From Candidatus Puniceispirillum sp. (lineage in GTDB: Bacteria > Pseudomonadota > Alphaproteobacteria > Puniceispirillales > Puniceispirillaceae): DNA of 64,000 nucleotides. Location of the stretch: the NCBI GenBank assembly GCA_028383305.1, contig JAOEVD010000006.1, positions 38,271-102,270 of the forward strand. The letters are read 5' to 3'. Position numbers and translations under genes: made by a program. The stretch's first letter is position 1. The number at the start of each line of letters is the position of its first letter. Positions 21,519 through 30,769 of the stretch are shown here, one piece after another. The notes beneath the pieces were generated by a model. That model was not told where the DNA came from, did not search any database, and saw only the letters and a program-made list of their open reading frames with translations.

Positions 21519-21712
21519 GCAGCCACAAAAGGCGAATAGCTAGAGATCGAGGAGGAAAAATCTGCCCAAAAAATCTGGCCAGAAAAAATTTGAAAGCCCT
21601 TCAAACCAAAACAGCCTCACTTGGCAAAGCGGGGCTGTTGATTAATTTGGCTCATTGACCGGCTGGCCTAAGCCAAGGCCCGTACCAACCACATCATATG
21701 GGCGGCAATGGT

Positions 21713-21952
21713 TTAAAGCTTGCTATGGCTGCCGTCGCAAAGCGGGGCTTTTGCCGATGCTTTACACCCACAGAAAAACATCTTTTTGGTTGCGTCAGCG
21801 GTAATTTTTACCGGCGCAATGCCTGTATCTTTGTGGCTGCCATCGCAAAAAGGCTGTTTGGCACTTTTGCCGCAGGCACACCAGAAATAGGTTTTGCCTT
21901 CTTCAACTTCGATTGGCATTGGTGACTTTTGAAAAATAACCGGATCGGTCAT
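21713..21952 (-). CDS. CDGSH iron-sulfur domain protein with two motifs
   Basis: The 79-residue protein has two complete CDGSH cluster motifs, CACGKSAKQPFCDGSH and CGCKASAKAPLCDGSH, each binding a 2Fe-2S cluster through three Cys and one His. Tandem-motif proteins of this type are related to eukaryotic CISD3/Miner2; the role is in Fe-S or redox homeostasis. ATG 21952 (MTDPVIFQKSPM) is chosen because AAGGA lies seven bases upstream; the open frame extends further but without coding character. Confidence 0.9.
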   Translation of the reverse strand: MTDPVIFQKSPMPIEVEEGKTYFWCACGKSAKQPFCDGSHKDTGIAPVKITADATKKMFFCGCKASAKAPLCDGSHSKL

Positions 21953-22048
21953 GGAAATAGTCCTTTTGTTGGGGTTATGAAAAACTGCCTTTGCCACGGC
22001 ATCTGCCGCTAAAAAACGCCAAATCAGCCGAAAAAGCCGTAGAATGAA

Positions 22049-22124
22049 TGGAGCGGGCAACGGGGTTCGAACCCGCGACCCCGAGCTTGGGAAGCTCGTG
22101 CTCTACCAACTGAGCTACACCCGC
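22049..22124 (-). tRNA. tRNA-Gly, anticodon CCC
   Basis: On the reverse strand a complete cloverleaf runs from GCGGGTG to TGCCCGC-T-CCA, with D arm TAGCTCAGTTGGTAGAGCA, anticodon stem CGAGC/GCTCG around loop TTCCCAA (anticodon CCC at 22091-22089), and T arm GCGGGTTCGAACCCCGT. The 3' CCA is encoded (22051-22049). It reads GGG glycine codons. Confidence 0.96.
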
Positions 22125-22441
22125 TTTAGAGCTGCACAATAAGAGTTTGCGATGGCTGATAGCAAGTCCAAAAACAGCGCTTGCCGTTTTGGCGACCAGC
22201 TCGTGGGCCGATCTTGTTTTCTTCCGGTTCAGCTGTCTTGCGCATGGCATACCCGGCAGCGGCACCTCCATGCGACAAATGAGGTGCATGCGGTCAGCTG
22301 CTGCGCTTCCATTATAAAGCTGTCAGATTAATGTAAGGTTAATTTTAGCGCGTCAACGCGATAAATCAGCCGAGTCAACATGAATGCAACATATTGATTA
22401 TAAGTTAAAAAACCATAATCTTTTAAACGTTTTAAGTCGGC
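22125..22441. other. Intergenic region upstream of tRNA-Gly
   Basis: These 317 bases lie upstream of the tRNA and downstream of a membrane gene, both on the reverse strand. The tRNA promoter should be here. The right half (22320-22440) is AT-rich. No reading frame is supported; the apparent frame across the tRNA is only a translation of the tRNA sequence. Confidence 0.6.
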
Positions 22442-22795
22442 TCAAAACACGTCAAGATAGCCCCTGCAATTAACAATTAAAATATATGTCATCAACATGA
22501 AAGCAGGGCCTACCTCCACCAAAAAAGTGCCGGTGGCATAATAAGACATCAAGCCGGGTTTTGTACCGTATTCTATCACCGTCAGCAGAAAATCTGGTGA
22601 AAGTGCTGTCTGGATGGTTAGCGCTAGAAAAGCAACCACCATAATTAGTCGCAAGATTCTTTTTCGCTCACGAAACCAGGCTTTTCGCTCATCAAAATTA
22701 ACATAGACACGGCGAAGATAGGCTTCGTAATCCGGATATAACCGCCAATATCGCCGACAATTAAGCAATGCCCAAAGCAGATAAATTATCGCCAT
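22442..22795 (-). CDS. Small hypothetical membrane protein
   Basis: I do not recognise this 117-residue protein. It has a hydrophobic N-terminus (MAIIYLLWALLN), a charged middle with YPDYEAYLRRVYVNFDERKAWFRERKR, and two further membrane segments (LIMVVAFLALTI near 50-62 and VGPAFMLMTYILIV near 93-107), so a three-segment inner-membrane protein is likely. Its ATG overlaps by 10 bases the end of an upstream interrupted frame that also encodes a membrane segment, indicating a former two-gene unit. Confidence 0.6.
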   Translation of the reverse strand: MAIIYLLWALLNCRRYWRLYPDYEAYLRRVYVNFDERKAWFRERKRILRLIMVVAFLALTIQTALSPDFLLTVIEYGTKPGLMSYYATGTFLVEVGPAFMLMTYILIVNCRGYLDVF

Positions 22796-23046
22796 AATGA
22801 GTTGCGGGACAATAAAATAGATTTAGGCGGCACGAGGTAGGGTGGCCAGAACATGACTAGAAAATAGACCGCCGACACAAATACCGCGTGCCCATAGATC
22901 GCAAATGTCACTAGACTTGACCCCAGCCACTTATGCCAAAACAGTGCTTTGCGCTAATTGGCGGTTAAAGTTTTTGGCGAAGGCGGGCCACCCTTGCGCT
23001 TGATCAAATGCACCGTTGGTGTTTTTTTGAAAAAACGAAACCGCAT
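22786..23046 (-). pseudogene. Small membrane protein gene with an in-frame TAG
   Basis: From ATG 23046 the frame reads MRFRFFKKTPTVHLIKRKGG and on for 30 codons, meets TAG at 22956-22954, and stays open without a frameshift for 55 more codons to TAA at 22788-22786. The part after the TAG contains a membrane segment (SLVTFAIYGHAVFVSAVYFL). The end overlaps the next gene's ATG by 10 bases, typical of a working operon. One base change, for example TGG or CAG to TAG, explains the break. I do not recognise the family. Confidence 0.5.
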
Positions 23047-23284
23047 AATGCCATCTCTTTGGTTAGGCATAATCTATCATGGTTAAGTAAATTTTCGATT
23101 AACGGGGCGCGTTCAGACCTTGGATCAATAATTTGGGCTACGTGCGTAACGCGTGATTTGCCAGTTGATTGTTTCTGACGGTTTCTGCCAATTAAAGTTG
23201 CATTTTGGGACTGTTTTCGTCATATACTCAGGCAGCGGCCTAATTGATTGGCAGCGGCAGTTTCACAATGGTTTGGCAAGACAC

Positions 23285-23932
23285 ATGATGACTCCTTATG
23301 ACACCGGCGAGACCAAAGACGCATCTGAGATAAATGATGCCTCAATCGACCGGTCGGTAATTGAAAAACCAAGCCGGCAGGAAGCCGAAGCGGCAGTTGA
23401 CGTTCTATTGCGCTGGATTGGCGAAAACCCCACCCGTGAAGGGCTTGCCGGAACACCGGGACGGGTTGTTCGCGCCTGGTCAGAATTCTGCAGCGGCTAT
23501 GACGAAGATCCGGCACAGATGCTGGCGCGCACCTTTGAAGAAGTCGAAGGCTATGACGATATGATAATGCTTCGCAATATCCGGCTGGAAAGCCATTGCG
23601 AACATCATTTGGTGCCTATTTTGGGTGTTGCCCATATTGCCTATATGCCCGACCGGCGCGTCGTTGGCATTTCCAAATTAGCGCGGGTTCTTGATGGTTT
23701 TGCCCATCGCCTGCAAACACAAGAAACCCTGACCGCGCAGGTGGCCGATTGCATCCAGAAAGTTTTGCAGCCAAAAGGCGTTGCCGTGCTGATCGACGCG
23801 CAGCATCAATGCATGACAACACGCGGCGTTCGCAAACCCGATGTGTCGATGATCACCACAAGATTTACCGGTATGTTTAAACAGGATGAAGCCCTTAGCC
23901 GGCGCTTTCTTGATCAAACAAAACTAGGCTAG
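23285..23932 (+). CDS. folE: GTP cyclohydrolase I
   Basis: FolE converts GTP to dihydroneopterin triphosphate, the first step of folate synthesis. The 215-residue protein has NPTREGLAGTPGRVVRAW, zinc ligands in SHCEHHLVPILG and QHQCMTTRG, and the family end block SMITTRFTGMF. The start is taken at ATG 23285 (ATG 23288 follows directly), which gives the normal length; the open frame extends to 23153 without family similarity. The later-pathway genes folB and folD lie at 47.8 and 36.1 kb. Confidence 0.95.
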   Translation: MMTPYDTGETKDASEINDASIDRSVIEKPSRQEAEAAVDVLLRWIGENPTREGLAGTPGRVVRAWSEFCSGYDEDPAQMLARTFEEVEGYDDMIMLRNIRLESHCEHHLVPILGVAHIAYMPDRRVVGISKLARVLDGFAHRLQTQETLTAQVADCIQKVLQPKGVAVLIDAQHQCMTTRGVRKPDVSMITTRFTGMFKQDEALSRRFLDQTKLG

Positions 23933-23983
23933 TGATAAGGCACCAACGCATAAGCCGCCAATTGTAACCGCGACCGGATCATC

Positions 23984-25429
23984 ATGCAGCTTTCACCCGT
24001 GCTAAATATTTTAGGACTTCTGGCGACCATCTTGGCAGCGGCAATGCTGATTCCAATGGGGGTTGATCTTTATGCCGGATCTGATGATTGGCAGGTTTTT
24101 GCATTATCGGCGTTATTGACCGGCTTTGTTGGCGTGTCGGTATGGCTTGCAACGAACCAGCGTGACGCGCTTGATCTTGGGCTTCGGCAGGCGTTTTTGC
24201 TGACCAACGGCTCATGGGTGATGATCGGCATTTTTGGCGCTTTGCCCTTTATGTTCAGCGAACTTGATCTTAGCTTTACCGATTCGGTTTTTGAGTCGGT
24301 TTCAGGGATCACCACAACCGGATCAACCATCCTTGTTGAAATCGAACAGGCATCCCACGGAATTTTGATCTGGCGTGCCTTGCTTCAATGGCTTGGCGGA
24401 GTTGGTATTGTTGTTATGGCAATGGCCGTTTTGCCAATGCTGTCGGTTGGTGGCATGCAGCTATTTCGCACCGAATCCTATGAGCGGGCTGAAAATGTTG
24501 TGCCGCGGGCAACCCAGCTTGCTGGCGGTATCGGCCTTGTCTATACCGGACTAACTGCGTTTTGGGCGGTGATGCTGGGGCTGGCGGGCATGGATATGTT
24601 CGATGCTGTCGCACATTCAATGACAACCCTTGCCACTGGCGGCTACTCAACCCGCACCGCGTCGATTGGGGCGTTTGACTCGGTTGCTGTCGAATGGATT
24701 ATCATCACGGGCATGATTGTTGGTAGCCTGCCGTTTGCGCATTATCTGGCGATGGTACGCGGCGGGTGGCGAAGTTTGCTGAATGATCCGCAAGTGCGCT
24801 GGTTCTTAATCCTTGCGGTTGGGCTTGTTCTGCTATTGATCTGGCATTTGATGCAAACCGGCTTGGGGTTTGGCGAAGCGGTACGCCAAGCCAGCTTTAA
24901 CGGCGTTTCGATCATGACCGGCACAGGATATGTGAGCGCCAATTTTTCGGCATGGGGCGGGTTTGCAACAACAATCCTGCTGATCGTTATGTTCATTGGC
25001 GGCTGTGGCGGGTCAACCACTTGCGGTATCAAAGTGTTCCGCCTTCAGGTTCTTGCCAGTACCGCCAAGGTGCAGATCAGTCGCTTGCTGCGCCCGCATG
25101 CGGTGGTGCTTGCCTATTACAATAAACGGCCCGTTTCGGTTGAGGTCATGGATTCGGTGATGGGGTTTTTCTATCTCTTTATTCTTGGCTTTGTTCTGAT
25201 CGCCATCATGCTTGGCATGGCCGGTCTTGATTTTGTCACGGCGCTATCAGGTGCCGCAACGTCGATCAGTAATGTTGGCCCAGGTCTTGGCGAAGTGATT
25301 GGCGCTGATGGCAATTTTTCGACACTTCCCGATAGCGCAAAATGGATCATGTCCTTTGCAATGCTTTTGGGACGGCTGGAAATCTTTACCGTTCTGGTGA
25401 TGCTCAATCCTGCCTTTTGGCAGCGCTAG
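23984..25429 (+). CDS. trkH: Trk-type potassium uptake protein TrkH
   Basis: TrkH is the membrane channel subunit of a potassium uptake system gated by TrkA. The 481-residue protein has about ten membrane helices and four P-loop repeats with selectivity-filter glycines: GITTTGSTI, TLATGGYST, IMTGTGYVS and ISNVGPGLG. The ion-path block GGCGGSTTCGIKVFR near 340-355 is typical. It follows folE by 51 bases on the same strand. trkA is not in the window. Confidence 0.94.
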   Translation: MQLSPVLNILGLLATILAAAMLIPMGVDLYAGSDDWQVFALSALLTGFVGVSVWLATNQRDALDLGLRQAFLLTNGSWVMIGIFGALPFMFSELDLSFTDSVFESVSGITTTGSTILVEIEQASHGILIWRALLQWLGGVGIVVMAMAVLPMLSVGGMQLFRTESYERAENVVPRATQLAGGIGLVYTGLTAFWAVMLGLAGMDMFDAVAHSMTTLATGGYSTRTASIGAFDSVAVEWIIITGMIVGSLPFAHYLAMVRGGWRSLLNDPQVRWFLILAVGLVLLLIWHLMQTGLGFGEAVRQASFNGVSIMTGTGYVSANFSAWGGFATTILLIVMFIGGCGGSTTCGIKVFRLQVLASTAKVQISRLLRPHAVVLAYYNKRPVSVEVMDSVMGFFYLFILGFVLIAIMLGMAGLDFVTALSGAATSISNVGPGLGEVIGADGNFSTLPDSAKWIMSFAMLLGRLEIFTVLVMLNPAFWQR

Positions 25430-25446
25430 ATATCGCGCCAGAACCC

Positions 25447-26040
25447 TCAGGGCAAAATAATCCGGTCAATGGTTGCCAATTCCTTTCGGGTTTGGCTGTC
25501 CAACCGGGCAAGCGCGCCCTTCATCGCTTCATTTACCACCTTGCTAACTTCATTTGCTGTGGCTGATTCGCGAATTGTGATTGAATGTGCAGCGCTTAGA
25601 TCGGCCAATGCTTGTGTGCCGCCAACGGGCTGAAGCCACATGATTTTGGCTTTGATTTCAGCGGTGACTTTGCGGCTTTGCTGATCCGTGAGCAAACCGT
25701 CAATCCCTACCTTGGCAGGTAAATCAGTCAGCGTCACAGCAGCTTGTTTTATGTCGAAAATAATCTCGCCACTGCCACCAGCAGGACGAAGCACATGTGA
25801 TGCCCAATCGGCCAGAATGGTGTTTGGCAACGGGCTTACACGATGCCCAATATAAGGATCCGCAACCGGCATCTGCCAATTATCAATGATTTCAAGACGG
25901 CGGGCATTAAGGTTTAGCGGTTGGTAAGCATCAGCCGCAAAAATCTGCGGCGGCGGCGTTGCTGTTCCTGTTTTGCAGGCGGCAAGAAGCCCACCGGCCA
26001 GAACCAACGCCAAGACTGTCATCATTTTTGAACGAAACAT
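25447..26040 (-). CDS. Conserved lipoprotein of unknown function
   Basis: The 197-residue product starts with a lipoprotein signal peptide whose lipobox LLAAC puts the lipidated Cys at residue 22. The mature part has no domain I can name; it is mixed alpha/beta with a Pro- and Thr-rich start. It lies 162 bases after hslO on the same strand and probably ends the argD-argF-hslO unit; a lipoprotein at this place is common in alphaproteobacteria. ATG 26040 is preferred to TTG 26046 because AAGGG lies upstream at suitable distance. Confidence 0.8.
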   Translation of the reverse strand: MFRSKMMTVLALVLAGGLLAACKTGTATPPPQIFAADAYQPLNLNARRLEIIDNWQMPVADPYIGHRVSPLPNTILADWASHVLRPAGGSGEIIFDIKQAAVTLTDLPAKVGIDGLLTDQQSRKVTAEIKAKIMWLQPVGGTQALADLSAAHSITIRESATANEVSKVVNEAMKGALARLDSQTRKELATIDRIILP

Positions 26041-26202
26041 CGTCAAAGCCCTTTTTCTATCACGATTGAACTGGCACCCTGATCATAGCTTGTCACGCAT
26101 CTATGAGGTTTTTGAAATGCGTTTTGATCAAGTTGCAATTTCGCAACTATGCCGTAATTTTTGGAACGGCGCTATCAATGTCTTGCCAGCATTGGCGCAA
26201 AA

Positions 26203-27174
26203 TTAAAGGCGCGGAATCGCATCCTTATGATAGGCACGATGCGTTTTGCAAAATTCACAAGTGACCGTCAGATTACCATCATGGTCAGCCATGTCGTCAA
26301 TGTCATCTGGTGCTAGTTGTTGAAGCATTGATTCGATCTTTTCGACATTGCAGCGGCATTGATCAAGCACTGGGCGCGCAGGCGCACTGTGCGGTGCCAT
26401 GCTGTTAAACAGGCGGAAAATAATATCTTCTGGCGATAAGGCCGGATCAAGCAATTCACCGCGGGTGATCGAGCCAAGGAGGGTTTTCGCCGTATGCCAC
26501 GCATCATCACTGGCGGCACGAGCCTGTTCATTGGTTTTTGGCGTGCTGGCACCATCATCCTTGCCACCATCAGCCGCAATTCGCTGCAACATCAAGGCCA
26601 CCGCCTGCCAGCCATCTGCCCCATGTTCGGCAGCACAAACAACAATCGTATCGAGCTGTTCTGAATTTTCATACCACTTCATCGCCGCGTCACTTAGATG
26701 CCGTTCATCCAGTTCGACAATCCCCTGATAACGACCATTGCTGGTGCCGTCATCAACGGTAAAGGCGATATAGCCGCTACCCATCAATGACCCAAGACAA
26801 ACCGAACCCGATGGATCATGTGCCAAAGCCGCCGCTTGAAAACCGGTTGGATTGTCCTCCATCGCGGTATAGCCACGAAGATGGCCAGCCTCGGTAATAT
26901 CGGCAAATAGCGTGCGAACCAAACCATCACCTTTGGCCTGAAGCGTGAACACACCATCAAATTTCAAAGTGCTTGATAGACAGGCGGCCAATGCCAAAGC
27001 TTCGGCTTGAAGCGTTGCCACAAGCGGCGGGTAGTCATGGCGCTCAAGAATGCTATTAGCAGGGCGGCCAACCGACGCCATACGGCCACGAATTAACGCA
27101 ACATCGTCCGAACCATCAGCAAGATAAAAAGGCAGAATCTGTGCATCGGCCGGTAAATTATCATTCAACATCAT
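26203..27174 (-). CDS. hslO: Redox-regulated chaperone Hsp33
   Basis: Hsp33 is a holdase activated by oxidation, when zinc is released from four cysteines. The 323-residue protein keeps these as CRC and, about 30 residues later, CEFC (TVTCEFCKTHRAY) in the C-terminal domain. The N-terminal core has LRGYTAMEDNPTG and SGYIAFTVDDG. It follows argF by 55 bases in the same direction. A pair of ATG codons (27174, 27171) marks the start. Confidence 0.95.
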   Translation of the reverse strand: MMLNDNLPADAQILPFYLADGSDDVALIRGRMASVGRPANSILERHDYPPLVATLQAEALALAACLSSTLKFDGVFTLQAKGDGLVRTLFADITEAGHLRGYTAMEDNPTGFQAAALAHDPSGSVCLGSLMGSGYIAFTVDDGTSNGRYQGIVELDERHLSDAAMKWYENSEQLDTIVVCAAEHGADGWQAVALMLQRIAADGGKDDGASTPKTNEQARAASDDAWHTAKTLLGSITRGELLDPALSPEDIIFRLFNSMAPHSAPARPVLDQCRCNVEKIESMLQQLAPDDIDDMADHDGNLTVTCEFCKTHRAYHKDAIPRL

Positions 27175-27229
27175 TACATCCTAAAACCGCAACCCACATC
27201 AGCCGACGCGGCCGCTAGGGGCTTTGCAT

Positions 27230-28138
27230 CTAATTCCCCGAAACGCACCATGCCAGAATGGCTTTTTGGGCATGAAGCCGGTTTTCGGCTTCGTCAAAGA
27301 CTGCTGATTGTGGCCCGTCAATAACTTCGGCAGTCACTTCCATGCCACGCCATGCTGGCAGGCAATGCATGAAAATAGCATCGCCAGCGGCAGCCTTCAT
27401 CAATTCGGCATTCACCTGAAATGGCGCAAAATCAGCGCGGCGACTGCCCTCATCATTGCCCATTGAAACCCAGACATCGGTCACCACCGTCTGCACCTTG
27501 TCAATCGCCAGACCAACCTCGTCGGTAAGGATAATATCGCCGCCATTTGACCGGGCCCATGCCAATAAATCGGCAGGTGGCGCGTAATTTTGCGGGCCAG
27601 CAATACGCAATTGAAAGCCAAAGCGAACCGCCGCCTCGATCCAGCTTACCGCAACATTATTACCATCACCTAGCCATGCAACGCTTTGTCCAGCAAGCGG
27701 GCCATGATATTCGATCATCGTCATCAGATCGGCCATAAGTTGGCAAGGGTGCGAGCGCTGGGTCAATGCATTGATCACCGGCACGGTTGCATGGTCGGCA
27801 AGGTTGAGGAGCGTTTCATGCTGAAAACAGCGAATCATAATCACATCGACATAGCGCGACAGCACCCGCGCCGTATCTTCAACCGATTCACCACGGCCCA
27901 GCTGCAAGTCATTTGCCGATAAGATCAATGGTGTGCCGCCAAGCTGGACAACCCCAACCTCGAATGACACGCGGGTTCGCGTTGACGGCTTTTCAAAAAT
28001 CATCGCAACGGTTTTACCAGCCAATGGCATCGCATGGCTTTCGCCTGATTTTTGCGCTGACTTCATACGCAAGCCGTCATCAAGCATCGCTTGCAGAGCG
28101 TCAGTCGAAAAATCCTTCAAATCCAGAAAATGCCGCAT
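27230..28138 (-). CDS. argF: Ornithine carbamoyltransferase
   Basis: ArgF makes citrulline from ornithine and carbamoyl phosphate in arginine synthesis. The 302-residue protein has the carbamoyl-phosphate motif STRTR at 52-56, HPCQ in QRSHPCQLMADL, the ornithine loop VWVSMG and HCLPAWRG. It lies 47 bases after argD on the reverse strand and is followed by hslO, forming argD-argF-hslO-lipoprotein. argH is about 12 kb away. Confidence 0.97.
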   Translation of the reverse strand: MRHFLDLKDFSTDALQAMLDDGLRMKSAQKSGESHAMPLAGKTVAMIFEKPSTRTRVSFEVGVVQLGGTPLILSANDLQLGRGESVEDTARVLSRYVDVIMIRCFQHETLLNLADHATVPVINALTQRSHPCQLMADLMTMIEYHGPLAGQSVAWLGDGNNVAVSWIEAAVRFGFQLRIAGPQNYAPPADLLAWARSNGGDIILTDEVGLAIDKVQTVVTDVWVSMGNDEGSRRADFAPFQVNAELMKAAAGDAIFMHCLPAWRGMEVTAEVIDGPQSAVFDEAENRLHAQKAILAWCVSGN

Positions 28139-28185
28139 TGGCGTTATCTCGTCCTTCAGTCATATTTGGCAAAAGTTATTGCGCT

Positions 28186-29403
28186 CTATTGATCGTCACG
28201 CGGCGCCATTGCGGTCAATGCCGTCACAAGCTTGGTAATCGCCAGATCAATTTCATCACGATGAATGGTCAATGGTGGCAACAGCCGAAGCGTATTATCA
28301 GCCGCCGGTACTGTCAGCAGATGGTCATCACGAAGCCGGTTCACAAGCGCGGGCAAATCGACCGAATCATGAAGCCGGATACCACGCAAAAATCCACGCC
28401 CGCGAAGCGCCTCAATCATTGCCGGAAATTGTGTCTGGAGTTGATGCAACGCCGTATCAAGATAGGCGGCACGTTCACGAACATCAGCCAAAAACCCATC
28501 TTCGCCAAGAATTTCAAGAACCGCCTTTGCTGCCGCCATGGCCAGCGGATTGCCGCCAAAGGTTGATCCATGCGTCCCGGGTGTCATCGCCGCACCGACC
28601 GTCTTGCTGGCAATAACAGCCCCAATTGGGAAGCCGCCAGCAAGCCCTTTGGCAAGCGCAACAATATCAGGCTTGATTCCGGTATCCTCATAGGAAAACA
28701 GCCGTCCGGTTCGGCCAATGCCTGCCTGCACCTCATCAGCAATCACCAGCGCGCCAAATTCATCAGCCGCTTCACGCACACCGGCAAGATAGCCATCGGG
28801 AACCTGCTTGGCACCACCTTCGCCCTGCACCGATTCGACCATCACCGCTGCCACATGCAGCCCAAGCGCGGCACGAAGCGCGTTCAAATTGCCAAAAGAA
28901 ACATGGTTAAATCCAGCTGGCATCGGGCCAAAACCAGTTCGGAAAACCGGCCTGTCGGTCGCCGCAAGCATGCCTAATGTCCGGCCATGAAAAGCGCCTG
29001 TCGCGCACAGAATGGTCATCCGCTCAGGCTCGCCCTTTTCATAGGCGGCGCGGCGGGCAATCTTGACCGCAGCTTCGGTCGCTTCAGCACCAGAATTACA
29101 GAAAAACACCTGATCAAGACCCGAAACCGAGGCCAGCATTTTGGCAACAATCTCTTGACCGGGAATCCGGTATAGATTGGACGTGTGCCATAATTTGCCA
29201 GCCTGCTCGGTCAGCGCCGCGACCAGATGCGGGTGGCTATGGCCAAGCGTGTTAACCGCAATCCCGCTTGCACAATCAAGATATTTTTCACCTGAGTCGG
29301 ATTCAAGCCAGCAGCCTTCGCCGCGCACAAAACCAATTTCGGCGCGTCCATAGGTTTGCATCACAGCTGAGTCAGCTGCGTAATCCACGGCTTTTTGGTT
29401 CAT
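28186..29403 (-). CDS. argD: Acetylornithine aminotransferase
   Basis: A class III PLP-dependent aminotransferase of 405 residues, first in an operon with argF. Motifs are LDCASGIAVNTLGH, FCNSGAEATEAAVK, GAFHGRT, the Asp block LVIADEVQAGIGRTG and the PLP lysine in ALAKGLAGG. It probably also acts as succinyldiaminopimelate aminotransferase in lysine synthesis, as ArgD does elsewhere. ATG 29403 (MNQKAVDYAADS) has AGGTGG seven bases upstream; the open frame extends to 29535 without family similarity. Confidence 0.95.
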   Translation of the reverse strand: MNQKAVDYAADSAVMQTYGRAEIGFVRGEGCWLESDSGEKYLDCASGIAVNTLGHSHPHLVAALTEQAGKLWHTSNLYRIPGQEIVAKMLASVSGLDQVFFCNSGAEATEAAVKIARRAAYEKGEPERMTILCATGAFHGRTLGMLAATDRPVFRTGFGPMPAGFNHVSFGNLNALRAALGLHVAAVMVESVQGEGGAKQVPDGYLAGVREAADEFGALVIADEVQAGIGRTGRLFSYEDTGIKPDIVALAKGLAGGFPIGAVIASKTVGAAMTPGTHGSTFGGNPLAMAAAKAVLEILGEDGFLADVRERAAYLDTALHQLQTQFPAMIEALRGRGFLRGIRLHDSVDLPALVNRLRDDHLLTVPAADNTLRLLPPLTIHRDEIDLAITKLVTALTAMAPRDDQ

Positions 29404-29613
29404 GTCAAAACCACCTGGCTTGTCCTTTGTTATGCCAGCTATGTCAAACTGACAAACGCGCCCAAATTCATATCCAAAAATCAAACCACCAACGCAATAT
29501 CTCCGTTGGTGGCCCCTGCAAGCGCCCATTGGCACTCGATTCAGGCCGCAACTCTCGCGATTTTTGGAACAATTGTCAAGATATCAGCCAATAAATGGCC
29601 AACCGCCGATTGG

Positions 29614-30723
29614 TTAGTCCTGAATAAAATGTTTGGCCAATCGCAACCCTTGTGATTGATAGTTTGATCCCCCAGTGCCATAAAGCGTTGCCGGCACTGA
29701 TATCATGGGTTCATAAACCAGCCGACAAACCGTTTGACCCTGCTCAATCAGGAATGGCACATCATGCGACCGCACCTCGAGAACGGCGCGCGTTCCCTCG
29801 GCACCAAGTTCGGCCATGCCAAAGCCGGGATCGAAAAATCCGGCATAATGCGCGCGAAATTCACCAACTCTTGTATCATAGGCGCGCATCTCGGCAGCAT
29901 GATCTTTTGGCACAGTCACAAATTCACGACTTGCCAAAATATAGAATTCATCAGGATTCAAAACCAGCCCGCCAACCGTAAGGTCAGATGGGGTGACGCG
30001 TTCCCAAAAAGCGTCAACCGGCTGGCTTGCTGGCGCATCAATATCAATCAGCCCGGCATGTTTACGCGCCCTCCAGCCAATCATGCCGCTTTTGACATCG
30101 GGTTCAAGATTGACGCTAAGGGCAACACCATCATGAATATCGGTTCGCTCAGCACCATGAACCAAACCGACGGTTGATTGCAGTGACTCCATCAACAGAT
30201 CAGACGGGGCGCTGATGCCACGCCGAAGCCGCAATTGTGACAAGCGCGACCCAGCCCGCAATAAAACCGAAAAGGTGCGCGGCGAAATTTCGGCATAAAG
30301 CGGGCCTTCATAGCCATCGGCAACCGTTTCAAATTCACGCGCACCATCGGTAATCAGGCGGGTAAAGATATCAAGCCTACCGGTTGAGCTTTTTGGATTT
30401 GCCATGGCGGAAATGCCCGCCGGAAGGCGAAGCCACTCTTGCAATTTCACAATATACACACAACCGCGTTCCAGCACCGCGCCATCACTGAGGTCGATTT
30501 TATGCATGCCAAATTGCGCCAGCTTGTCGGCAACGGTCATATGCTGGCCCGGCAAAAAGCTGGCTTGCACCCGCCATGCCTCACGGCCAAGCCGCAGGTC
30601 AAGACTGGCAGGTTGAAGCTGGCCTTCCTCAACCGGGCGATCGGCGGCAATAACACCGTCATGGATCGCCTGTTCAAGATGCTGTACGGGCAAAATGCCG
30701 TTTTCAAAATCTTCGGCTGGCAT
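29614..30723 (-). CDS. dcd: 2'-deoxycytidine 5'-triphosphate deaminase (long alphaproteobacterial form)
   Basis: The enzyme deaminates dCTP to dUTP, supplying thymidylate synthesis. This 369-residue form is about twice the length of E. coli Dcd and fits the alphaproteobacterial family built from two dUTPase-like folds: SLDLRLGREAWRVQ and ANPKSSTGRLDIFTR in the first half, IGWRARKHAGLIDID and FFDPGFG in the second. It lies 46 bases downstream of the ABC-2 permease on the same strand, with no functional link apparent. Confidence 0.93.
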   Translation of the reverse strand: MPAEDFENGILPVQHLEQAIHDGVIAADRPVEEGQLQPASLDLRLGREAWRVQASFLPGQHMTVADKLAQFGMHKIDLSDGAVLERGCVYIVKLQEWLRLPAGISAMANPKSSTGRLDIFTRLITDGAREFETVADGYEGPLYAEISPRTFSVLLRAGSRLSQLRLRRGISAPSDLLMESLQSTVGLVHGAERTDIHDGVALSVNLEPDVKSGMIGWRARKHAGLIDIDAPASQPVDAFWERVTPSDLTVGGLVLNPDEFYILASREFVTVPKDHAAEMRAYDTRVGEFRAHYAGFFDPGFGMAELGAEGTRAVLEVRSHDVPFLIEQGQTVCRLVYEPMISVPATLYGTGGSNYQSQGLRLAKHFIQD

Positions 30724-30769
30724 GGTGATTCCTATCCTAATCGTCTTTGGTAATGGTCAGTATGCAATG

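Noticed and set aside
21975..22289. Reverse-strand frame with VAQLVEHELPKLGVAGSNPVARS
   Set aside because: This is a translation of tRNA-Gly(CCC) and its flanks, a well-known false protein.
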